Shown piece after piece: positions 1 to 9,290 of a stretch of 31,517 nt of DNA. Origin of the DNA: Phellopilus nigrolimitatus (taxonomy: Eukaryota; Basidiomycota; Agaricomycetes; Hymenochaetales; Hymenochaetaceae); assembly GCA_021029095.1 (NCBI GenBank), contig JAJOHG010000297.1, forward strand, positions 1 through 31,517. The letters are read 5' to 3'. Every line of letters begins with the position of its first letter. Within the stretch, counting starts at the first letter, position 1. The position numbers were made by a program, and so were the translations under genes. The notes below the pieces were generated by a model that searched no databases, had not been told where the DNA came from, and saw only the letters and a list, made by a program, of their open reading frames with translations.

Positions 1-2383
1 AAGGTATTTATCGAGTCTTCTGCCTGTCTCCGCGTCAACATCTAAAGTGTCTAAGTATGCGCGAACAAGGCCTATGAGACCTGGATATTCATTGCCCTGC
101 AAAACAAGATTGGCATTGACACGTTACGAATAAATACGTGAGTTTTCTCACTTTGCCTAGCATGATCTCCTCCAATGTCATACGCTCATATTCGGCCTCT
201 ACTGGACCGCGAGGGATGCCATTGGTTCGAGGAGGAATAGGGAAACAATTTCTGAGTTTCTTTTCCTTAGGTTTCGCCGAGCCATTTAGTCCAGCGTCAT
301 CTACGGAGCATGCGCTACTAGTCGCCGACGGACTAGTTTGTGTCGAAACACATTTTTCCTGAAATAGAACTTATCCGCGCGAGCCGCGTCGCGCTTCTGC
401 GCCGTCTGCATATTCTCGTCGACCTTAGATATAGGCATGTACAAATTGAGGTCGAAGCTGAGAATCGCACGCGAGAGGAGCACGAAGAAGACGGCGAATG
501 CGGCGTTCTCGAAGTCCGTCAGCTGCACTTCCATGCTCCGAAATTCGACCCGCCAGCCAATAGGCGAGTCGGGTGGAGGTGGCTTGAAGCGAACTGTTTG
601 CCAGTTAGTCGATTGGATGTTCTATTTGTAAGACGAGACTTTGAAGCTGAAGAATATATGCAAAGAGAAGCAAGCGCACCTCGAAATGGTCCATGCTCGT
701 AGTGTCATCTTGGTCAACCAACTCGGAAAATATAACAAGTGGATCGCGAATAAATAGATGCGCGATGTGCTTGGAAAGTAAATCATCAAGGCCTTTCATC
801 AGATGGAATTTATCATGAAGTCCGTCAGCTCGTATCTTAGACAGATGAAAGTAGCTCACCGTGTTCTCGTAAACGCTTGTAAATAGGAATATCATAAGGT
901 ACAGAAGTGTCGTTATACTCAGGTCGATTGATAAGGTCTTCAGAAATGTAGAGATCTACACTGTCGTATCGTGACTTTGGAATAACGAATTTATCCTGCT
1001 TCAGGGGCTTGAGAAATATTAAGTCAATGGATTTGCGCCTTGTGTCAGACTTGTTTTGTACCTTCAGACCCCGTTCTTCTTCAGTCCGGTCATCCACACT
1101 TCCAGCGATAACGTTCCATCTACAATCCACATCCGCTACGTAGCCCCGATAGAGAGGACTAGCAGCCGTCAGCGCCAACTACAGCAGGTAATCTTCAGAC
1201 AGCACAAGAAAATGATTATCAGAGGAGCTTACCATAATGGGCCCTAGGGGTATGAAAGCGTCGTATAATCTCCGCGCCTCAGTAACGTTACAAGACTGAA
1301 ATGTGAGCTGCAGGCAGCAGCAGCCCATGCCGAACCCCATAGCATCCATGTAAATGTGATCAGGCAGTGCAGCCCCGTTCTTTGCCTCTGAAAAGAACGT
1401 CGTGAGTCAAATAATTTAAAAGTGGCACAGATGTCCTCTCTACCTGGATCCTCGGGGTACACATCACGATCCCAGGGAATTGTCGGATCTACGAACGGAC
1501 GTGGCGTATTCTTGTCGAAGAAAAGGGGGAGGTTGATAGCGACCTTTGACCCTCTCCGCGAGCGAATATTCGCAGTAAGGGTCCTGCGCATCTAGTCATT
1601 ATATATGCGAAGAAAATAATGGTATGAAGTAGCTGCACGACTGACGGGAAGCGCGCATGAGGATTCGAGATCTCCTGTGGCAAGAACAGACTGTGACTTG
1701 ATACGGCATTGGTAGGATCGAAATGTGGCACAGTGAACATGCCAGGCGTGCCTAAACGCGGGAAGGAGGTGAATGAAAGCGGGACCTCGTGGTCTTCCAG
1801 ATGTTTACGCGCGAGGCTCCGTCTACGCAGGTATAATTAAGATAATTGAGAAGTCTAAATGTAAGATGCCTACCGGTACCGCATGTTACCCTCGACGGAA
1901 AGGAGGTCCGCCAGGGAGCCCGTGTAGGGCGAACCGGGGGTCGACTCGAGCATATAGCGACCATATTCTGGGTGGAAGGTCGGGATGGCGAATCTGCATG
2001 AACTCGGGTGAGCGGGGTGAAGACGCTGAAATGGCATGCTCACTTCTCTCCCGCCTCGTCAGAGAGGTCTTCGCAGATACTGCCCAGTTTCGCAAGGATT
2101 TCGGACTGGCGGAGCGAGAGCTTTGCATTCTTCTCCACAGCGTCGAACGCCACAACTAAGTATTCGATCTATTCATTTCGCATTTTATCGTAAGCGGAAG
2201 GTTATAATGTGCGTGATAGGAAGATAAACGCGCCTCGTCCCCCCAGAGCAACTCGTCCCCCTGCCTGTCTTTAAGCTTGTCCCAAGTATGGAGAAATTGC
2301 GCAATGCCGTGGCTCCTGACGTGCTCGGCATATTTCTTGGTGTCGGGCCAGGAGAGGGGCGTGCCCAGCGAGAGTAGACCCAT
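1..2383 (-). CDS. GCS1: Glutamate-cysteine ligase catalytic subunit (3' end outside window)
   Basis: Catalyses the first, rate-limiting step of glutathione synthesis, joining glutamate to cysteine with ATP in the cytosol. The start at 2383 gives the family N-terminus [20 protein letters not shown], followed by [15 protein letters not shown], the [15 protein letters not shown] motif, [44 protein letters not shown] and [16 protein letters not shown], all in family order. Exons by splice signals and frame: 2383-2234, 2168-2044, 1993-1874, 1822-1639, 1591-1444, 1387-1233, 1178-860, 792-680, 621 to about 334, a piece ending at 152, and 96 to the window edge. The first intron appears to start with GC. 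Near 346 the frame changes: either a 68-nt intron (333-266) with an AAG acceptor, or one lost T in a TTT run. The last exon seen reaches [17 protein letters not shown], so only the C-terminal tail is missing. Identity is very secure; exon ends near 260-350 are not. Confidence 0.95.
2169..2233 (-). other. Probable GC-AG intron in glutamate-cysteine ligase
   Basis: Exon 1 must end at ...GDE and exon 2 must begin IEYLVVAFD to match the conserved GDE-x-EYM block of the family. The intervening 65 nt begin GCGCGT and end ATAG on the minus strand. No GT donor in the neighbourhood gives the right phase, so a GC donor is the simplest reading. This rests on protein-frame logic only; no transcript was seen. 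Confidence 0.55.
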
Positions 2384-2553
2384 GGTGGTAAGCGCTCAAT
2401 GACAGAAGGTCAGTACCAGCAGTACTAGTACAGGAGTTGGGTTGGTAATCTGTTGGTAATGCATTTAAAGAGCGCGCCGCGCGTTCGGCGTCAGCGATGG
2501 CGAATGTCGCCACTGTGTCATCTTTCTAATTAGGTCCCGCCCGGCCCGCTTCA
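2384..2553 (-). promoter_or_regulatory. Upstream region of glutamate-cysteine ligase
   Basis: This is the 170 bp between the ligase start codon and the inverted-repeat element, so it should hold the core promoter and 5' leader. I saw no clear TATA box. The MITE-like element begins only 171 bp from the start codon and could contribute to or disturb the promoter. Confidence 0.35.
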
Positions 2554-2822
2554 TACACACGGATGTAGAAAGTCGTGGTGATCGACATGGACATCCAAAA
2601 AAGGAAAAATGCCACCAGACCTGTTTTGCCTTGCATTTTCTTCGAGGCAGCACGGGCAAGAATGTATACTGTCAACGGGAAACCTTTTTGTGTGAATCAG
2701 GTCGAGTTCCAGGCATTGAAGGTAGTATGTGGAGGGCTTCAGCGGTTATCTACGGTGATGCGAATCTACTTCCTGATTTGGAAGTAAATGTCGATCACCA
2801 CGACTTTCTACATCCGTGTGTA
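2554..2822. mobile_element. MITE-like element with 35-bp perfect terminal inverted repeats
   Basis: The left arm 2554-2588 and right arm 2788-2822 are exact reverse complements over 35 bp. The outer end reads TACACACGGATGTAGAAAGT. Pairing continues inward imperfectly for about 17 bp more (13 of 17 positions match). The 199-bp interior has no convincing gene. The outermost bases are TA on both sides, which would fit a TA target-site duplication of the Tc1/mariner type, with the true element at 2556-2820; no longer direct repeat flanks it. It lies between the divergent upstream region of glutamate-cysteine ligase and the 3' end of ATG6. Size, long terminal repeats and lack of coding capacity suggest a non-autonomous DNA transposon; a foldback element is the alternative. 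Confidence 0.7.
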
Positions 2823-3120
2823 CTCGACTCTTGTGGCTACCGGTCACAAAGCCTCATACGAGTTTTTCAAGATGCAGATTATAAGATGTACAGAGTCATA
2901 TACGTAGAATAAAAGAACAGCAACATAGATATTCGTCGTACAGCTGCAGAGTCCAGCACTCGCCCACGCATGTACCAGAGAGAATTGTTCACACGCCAAA
3001 ATAGTTCAGAAGTGATCAGTGATCAGTGATCAGGTGAAAACGTGAGATTGCCGTACGCAAAAGCTACTTAGGACGTCCATGTCCGCGTCTGGGCAGGAAT
3101 AGCCCACAAAAAGCCAAAGC
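2823..3120. other. Intergenic, 3' flank of ATG6
   Basis: No gene was seen in this 298-bp stretch. It follows the end of the MITE-like element and lies downstream of the ATG6 stop codon, so it probably holds the ATG6 3' UTR and terminator. It contains a small 7-bp tandem repeat, listed separately. Confidence 0.4.
3012..3032. repeat. Three tandem copies of GTGATCA
   Basis: Three perfect head-to-tail 7-bp units, each containing the palindrome TGATCA. It lies about 90 bp past the ATG6 stop codon, in its likely 3' flank. No function can be inferred. Confidence 0.8.
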
Positions 3121-4818
3121 TCACGCGGCAGCGCTTGTTGTCCACTTCAGCAGAAGCTTCAGGGCGAGCAGAACGTGCCGGAGCGCGCGTGTCCATGCTT
3201 CCTCCACACCGAATTGAAGCTTGATGGACACGTCGCCAATTTTATCCTTCACTATCCTAAAGGATGTGGGGACGGTAAATACGGTTAGTGTTACGATAAG
3301 AAAGAAGTGCAAGCAGCTTCCAAAAAGTATTAACGTACTGGTGAGGGAAATCGACTGCGTGGTCCTGCGACTTAACAAATTCCATAGCCTGGCGGAGACA
3401 GTCCAAAAATGCAACCATTGCAAAATCGAAGCGACGATTTTGCAGTAGACGTCCGATATGGAGGTCTCCGGATCCATACAACTCGTAGGACGACTTGTCT
3501 CCGTTCGTCTTCTCAATGCGTGAGAATGATCCCATAGGGACCAGCCGGTAGCTATGAAATTTCCATGTCAATCCTCCGCAAGAATCTCGCGAGATTCATG
3601 TTTACCTATCAAATGTGTAATCCAACTTCCTGGCAATCGTGTAAAGAAGCAAAAGGGCCTGCCCCCAGGCTGCGTTAATTTCCGCCCATTCCACCTGCAA
3701 AGGGGCAACCAGTTAAAGCCTGTTCAAGCAGTGAATGGCAAGCATAGTCTTACATGAACGCCACTGACACGTCCAAGCCTCAGCCCGTTGATAGTCCCAA
3801 ACACACCATCATGACCGATGCAGAAGGCGTCGTTATACACGTTCGTGCGTTCCAGCTTTTCAAGAACCAAAGAGTCATGCGCATACGCGGCCCGGAGGGA
3901 CGAGAGTTGTGCGGTCTGCTCGGCGGCGGTGAGCATATGCGTATTATGCGATATCCAAAATCTAAGATACGTCAAAAGCAAAGGACTAGCTAAAGGCGTA
4001 TGGACGCACTCGGATTCCTCTTCTTCGAGCTCTTTTTCCTCCAGCTCGAGGGCTTTCAATTCCTCCTCCAAGTCCTCCTTTTCGCGCTGAGCTTCTCGGA
4101 GGTCTTCAATGGCTAGCTTCTCCTCTTCCTTCAGTCTTTCTATCCGCCTCTCGACTTCCTCCATCGGTTCATCTTCCCTTTGCTTTTCCTTTTTCAGTTC
4201 TTTCTCGAATGCAATGTATCCATCACGTTCGCGCATGGTATCCTTGAGTTGCTCATTCAAATTCTTGAGAAGATTGTCTGTGCACTCCGTACATAGCGGA
4301 TGGTCAACGTCTGTTCGAGTAGACAGTAATGAAAACAATTTATTCGTAGACTTGACTTTGTGAGAAAGAGGCGAAGAGGCAGAGTGGAGAGGGCCAGGAG
4401 GGCGGGTGTTCCGTTGCTGAGGTTTGGGACTTCGCGCGTGATTGAAGTCATGAGAGCCTACTGAAGAAACGCGTCCCATACGCCCAGAGGGAGCAGGAGA
4501 CGGGATCTTCTGAACGACACTGTCTTGGAGAAAGACATAAGATTCATTGGGCTGCTTAGCCAGTAATCTCTGAGATAAAGAGGAAGAAGATGGAGATGGA
4601 CTATCTGACTGCGCGCTGACAACACGCTTCCAGGTGTTCTTGACGTTAATTGGCGCTGACAACTGGTTGAGCCTGTCCGCGTCGGAGGCGGGCGGACGTG
4701 CAGGTGGCGAGGCAAGCGTCGAAGCTAAAAGGTCATAAGAGGATGGCGAGAGGTCAGCGAGCGATGCGTCTAGCTGTAGTGGCTGTCTGCATTTCTGACA
4801 CACGTAGCTCGAGGTCAT
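3121..4818 (-). CDS. ATG6: Autophagy protein ATG6 / Beclin-1 family
   Basis: Subunit of the class III phosphatidylinositol 3-kinase complexes that start autophagosomes and act in endosomal sorting. Five exons (4818-4010, 3961-3754, 3694-3606, 3551-3339, 3256-3121) total 1455 nt and give 484 residues in frame. I chose the start at 4818 because it places the zinc-ribbon-like [19 protein letters not shown] at the N-terminus, as in the family; an upstream in-frame Met at 4935 lies across the palindrome. Next come a serine/proline-rich linker, the second CxxC (HPLCTECTD, near residue 215), a strongly charged Glu/Lys coiled coil, and the evolutionarily conserved domain with [54 protein letters not shown] and [13 protein letters not shown], ending [20 protein letters not shown]. 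The gene is divergent from the GH92 gene, sharing about 340 bp of upstream sequence. Nothing looks broken. Confidence 0.97.
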
Positions 4819-5154
4819 CTTAGTTGTCGAAACAGGTGGGTGTGAACCGCGTAAGCGATTGGCACTACCAAAAAAGGAAGATAAAAGACTTTTCTTCTTT
4901 ATTTGGCAGCTATGATCGCTTACGTGGTTCGTCATTTTCTACATCCACCTGTGAATATAAGCCAGCTTCCATTTTGGTCATGCGTCAACTGTCTGCCGCC
5001 TCCTGTGCCACGTGCTACAGCCCTATCTTTGCTCTTCTCAGAAATCAAACTAATTGCGCTTCTCTTTTCTTTTCTGCTGGGCGATATAAAATGGCACAAA
5101 CAATCGTTGCAGTGCCAGAGTTGCTCCGAACAGAGCCATCTCCCCGTTCCAAAT
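4819..5154. promoter_or_regulatory. Shared upstream region of divergent ATG6 and GH92 genes
   Basis: The 336 bp between the two divergent start codons must hold both promoters. The first 134 bp upstream of ATG6 are mostly a long imperfect palindrome. A GGGCGATATAAAAT stretch near 5080-5093 contains a good TATA-like box (GATATAAAA) on the plus strand, about 70 bp before the GH92 start codon, so it is a candidate GH92 core promoter. Confidence 0.5.
4832..4952. repeat. Imperfect 121-bp palindrome in the ATG6 5' flank
   Basis: The ends ACAGGTGG and CCACCTGT are reverse complements, as are the inner blocks GAACCgCGTAAGCGAT and ATCGCTTACGtGGTTC; shorter matches then continue to a centre near AAAAGACTTTT. 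The right arm carries about 10 extra bases. It starts 14 bp upstream of the ATG6 start codon, so if transcribed it would fold into a strong hairpin in the leader. Its right arm, read on the minus strand, contains GGATGTAGAAA, also present in the terminal repeats of the MITE-like element at 2554-2822. It may be a small foldback element or a regulatory structure. Confidence 0.7.
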
Positions 5155-8100
5155 ATGGAACCTCTTCTACTGCTTTGGTGTGCACTTGCCGCTCCTTTTC
5201 TTGGTCATCTCGTCGAGGCGCAACCGTCTCCTCAAGTGCAAGAAAGAATCTCTGCTGCTATTAAAGCCGCCGCTAACTCAACGGACATCGACTATACTAC
5301 CTTTGTGAACCCCTTTATCGGAACTGGTAATGTTCTTTTGCTAAACCCAGTCATCTTAATTTTGAACTTCTTTTAAGATAATGATGGTGATGTCTGGTAA
5401 GTGTCTCCTATAGAGTTACCTTTTATTATGCCTGGCTCATTTATCAAGTCCCGGAGCGTCTGTTCCTTTCGGGATGGTAAGTCTTGTTCTCATTACAGCC
5501 AATGATCCTCAGGTTTTACTTGTTTACCATCTTGAAGGCAAAATTTTCTACAGATTTCACTGGATACGCTCCAGCAGGTGCGCCATTTTATCGACCGCTC
5601 ACAATATTTGGCTGAGTGTAATTAATAACTTTAGGATATGTCACGGATCCAACCCAGATGATACGAGGCATCAGTCCTCTCCACGACAGTGGGACAGGCT
5701 CATCTTTAGGTACGTTGTTGACAGCAGTTAATTTGAACCCTGGCATAACTGCGTCTTGCAGGATCATACGGAAATTTTGAGATCATGCCGCTACTCTGCC
5801 CGGACGGCTTCACCACATGCACGACCACCCTCGAAGCACGGGAGCGGTTCCGCAAGAACACTACGGACGGTCAGTCAGCCGTGTCTTCGCGCGTCATCAT
5901 TTCCGGTATTGATAGAAACCATTGCATCACGCAGACGCTTCTCCCGGGTATTTTGCGCAGACGCTCGATAACAATATTAAGATAGAGGCCACGTCGACGC
6001 GTCGTGCGGGCTTGGAGCGGTTCACCTTTCCTAAAGGGTCCAAGCCGTTCTTCGTGCTCGATCTCGCGAATGACCTTCCTGCTAGCTTTGGCGGTGGGAC
6101 CATGGATATTGACCCCGAAATGGGGCGAGTCACCATTGGAGGTCGCTGGGAGCCAAGGTAAGCTTAATTGTCCTGAAAATAGGCGCTAGAACGTAAAATG
6201 TTTGCTCATCGTGCTTCTATCTGCAGTTTCGGACCGAGTTTTTTCTTCTATCAGGCTTTCGCGTGCTACGACTTAATTGATAATGGCACACAGAAGCTGG
6301 ACGAGTACGGCGTCTGGACTGGTGACACGTACGCGCGCTTGCAAATGGTTTCTGATATACATCTCGCGATTGACTAGCGACAACTGTTTAGTTACGGCCT
6401 TGATCAAAAAGCACTCGGACAGACGCACCTCAACCTCTCAATAAATCTCATCGGAGGGACGCCTTACCAGTCCGGCGCGCTGTTTTCATATGCTAATAAT
6501 CCTAGCGAAGTCACCATCCGTGTGGGCGTATCTTTCGTCTCCGCTGCTCAGGCTTGTGAAAACGCAGAGACGGAGGTAGGCGACGCAAGTTTTGAGGATA
6601 TTGTAAACCAGTCAAAGGCGTTATGGCAAGATAAACTTAAGAGAATCGAAATCGACGTGGCGAACACGCCGGAAAATGTTACTGAGATGCTTTACTCCTC
6701 GTTGTATAGGTCGTTCTTGACACCGGTGAGTGCGAGCATATGTAAATTGAGACTGAAATCCAAACAATCAAATTCAACCAGAATAATGCAACTGACGAGA
6801 CTCAAGGCCCATTTGCGAATACCACCTCGCCGTACTTTGACTCACTTTATTGCAGGTGTGTTGTGCACGCGTTTTGGACGATCTCATGTAGCTGACCCAC
6901 GCCGGAATTACTGTTTAGTTGGGATACGGTAAAATTTTCGAAATTAATCAAGGCTTATCTAATCTACGAATATAGTTCCGCACGTTCTATCCTTTATTGG
7001 CCTTACATTCCCCCACCGACTTCGCTGACATAGTGGAAAACTACATCGACGGATGGAGGAAGACAGGCTGGATGCCCGAGTGCAGGTCGAATAACCTGCC
7101 AGGATGGACTCAAGGAGGTAAAACTTAATGGTTCATTTCCTCATTTTCATGTTGTTTCTTACTCTAGTTGCTATTGGCAGGTTCTGACGGCGACAACATC
7201 GTGTCCCACTTCGCCGTAACTTACCACAACGAAGCGGCCAAGCTCGGCGTAGACATCAACGAACTGTATTCCGCTTTGAAGACAGATGCGGAGCTGAATC
7301 CGCCAGAGTGGAATATACATGGCCGACAAGTCAATGTATACCAGTGCGTGTATACATAGCCCTCTCTGCTTCTGTGCTCATTTATATTTACAGGGAATAC
7401 GGATACGTGCCTTTTGCTGTCTTTGACCCTGCAAGTACAGGCCGACAAACTCGAGAAGGCAGCCGAACTCTTGAAGTCAGTGTTTTCTTTCTTGATATTA
7501 TAGTGCTACTATTCATGCTGAGCTCTATAAGTACGCTTTCAATGACTTTGGCGCTCGTCAAGTTGCTCAACTTCTGGGGAGCAGTGCCGACGTCGAAACG
7601 TACACGAATCGCTCCTTGGTACGCACTGTAGTTGTACCCGTATAGTGCGTTAAGCGATAACTAGTGGCTATGACCGCTAGTTCTATAGGAATATCTGGGA
7701 CCCATCTGTCCAGAGCGATGGATTCAAAGGATTTATGCAGAAGCGTCTCCCTAACGGCACGTTCGTTTACGTTAACCCGATAGACTGCTCGCCGCAGGAC
7801 ACCAACACGTCACACGCGTGCTCGCTACAGGAGAACAACGTAAACGGATTCTACGAGTCATCGTCCTGGGAGTATTCTTTCTTCGTTCCGCACGACACGG
7901 CGCATTTAATCGAGCTCATGGGCGGTAACGTGAGAATTGTTCCGCTATGTTCGTGTCACCTTATTTACCGACTCTACGAAATTACAGGATACATTCGTGA
8001 AGCGTTTGGATCATTTTTTCAGTGTGAGCAACTTCTTCTAGATGTTGCTGTGAGATATACCGAACTTCTTTGCAACAGGCCGAGTATTTCGCTGCAGGAA

Positions 8101-8787
8101 ACGAGCCGTCTTTCCAGGTCAGTTAATTGGATAATAATTTGCAGCACGACCTCAATATTTGCCAGACACCGATTGGATATCATTACGCAAATCACCCGGC
8201 CAAGTCAGTCGACCAAGTTCGTAATGTGGTCTTCACGAATTTCGATATCAGTGCGTCAAGCTACCGTCTATTTACTACTGTCTTCATTATTACTATTATT
8301 GATTGCTGCCTTACAGCACCGGCGGGTATACCTGGCAATGATGACCAGGCAGCGATGGCGACAGTGCTGATTTTCCATCTCCTTGGCCTGTACCCTAGTA
8401 CGTGCTTTTCCTTTTTTATGAGACGGAAAACCGATGACATATCTTCGAGTAGTTCCGAGCACGACGCAACTCCTTGTCCTCTCGCCCTTCATGCCGAAAT
8501 ACACCGTCCACAACGCGTTCCTCAACGTCAGCACCACCGTCACCGTGGCCAATTTCGACAAACGCTCCGTTCAGAAGGTGATTCCCGCGGGCGTACCCGC
8601 ATACGTGAGCAACGTCACCGTCAACGGCGTACCCGCCGCGTCGCGCTGTCATTTCGACTTCTACGACACGTTCCGCCTGGGCGGGGAAATTGTGATCGAG
8701 CTCACGGCAGACAAGGATGCGGCTGATAGCTGTGCGGGTTCTCTACCGGATTCACTCTCGTCGGGCGGTTTTGCGTCAGCGAGATGA
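5155..8787 (+). CDS. Secreted GH92 alpha-mannosidase
   Basis: Glycoside hydrolase family 92, calcium-dependent exo-alpha-mannosidases that trim mannose from fungal or host glycans. The start at 5155 gives a signal peptide (MEPLLLLWCALAAPFLGHLVEAQ region). Exon-by-exon reading recovers VNPFIGT, CPGASVPFGM, FTGYAPAG, DPTQMIRGISPLHDSGTGSS, GSYGNFEIMPLLC, RRAGLERFTFP, LDLANDLPASFGGGTMDIDP, SFLTP, WDTFRTFYPLLALHSPTDFA, GWRKTGWMPECRSNNLPGW, GSDGDNIVSHFAVTY, FYRNIWDPS, SWEYSFFVPHD, GNEPSFQ, TPIGYHYANHPAKS and IPGNDDQAAMATVL near 8330. The NDD acid pair and the EP glutamate are the expected catalytic residues. About 20 exons, some tiny: 5378-5396 (19 nt), 5449-5476 (28 nt) and 5538-5577 (40 nt). Several acceptors read AAG. 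The C-terminal beta-domain ends at the stop at 8787. No internal break was found. Confidence 0.95.
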
Positions 8788-9290
8788 TATCTAAATAACA
8801 GGTATTCGAAGCGTCGGACACAGTGAGAAAAAGGTAGTCAGTAGTTACAGAAGTTAGACAGAAGCAGATTGACATCACACTTTGGTAGGACGTTTTTCGG
8901 GTTGTATTACATGTGAACTTGGCATTCGCGCAGGTGTTTGAAGCAGCAGCGATTACGATCCAGTATGTTTAATCGTTCAGCTTAATATACCCTGGTCTCT
9001 GTTCTTTGAATAAAGATAATCCACAAGACAAGCAATACTCGGACAACAATGATAACAGAAGGACGAAATTTCCCAAACACAATCTGTCGCGTTGTGTTGC
9101 AACTGAATTAGCCACAGACACCGATATGGGTTCATCCTCGACAAACAGCTTCGCGTCAGAGATGGGATACAACATGGTGATGCAGAGAATGAAAACAGAT
9201 AAGGCCGTAGAATACGGCGAGAGACCGGGTATTGAAGGGTATTATTACTAGTTTGTGTGCATGCATAACAATCGTAAAGGCTGCGCGGAT
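8788..9290. other. Intergenic between convergent GH92 and Smr-like genes
   Basis: The two genes converge here, so this 503-bp stretch should hold both 3' ends. Open frames exist (for example 9006-9251 plus) but they show no recognisable motif and are not bounded by splice signals that extend them. I see no gene. Confidence 0.5.

Noticed and set aside
2575..2912. Open frames inside and beyond the MITE-like element
   Set aside because: They run across the terminal repeat and show no transposase motif such as a DDE triad.
4824..5264. Plus-strand open frame over the ATG6-GH92 intergenic region
   Set aside because: Its first part is the antisense of the ATG6 upstream palindrome and its end overlaps the GH92 signal peptide in another frame.
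7600..7700. Apparent frame break in GH92 before NIWDPS
   Set aside because: Using the acceptor GCTAG just upstream gives FYRNIWDPS in phase, so no break is needed.
9006..9251. Plus-strand open frame of 81 codons after GH92
   Set aside because: Low-complexity, no homology recognised, lies in the convergent 3' region.
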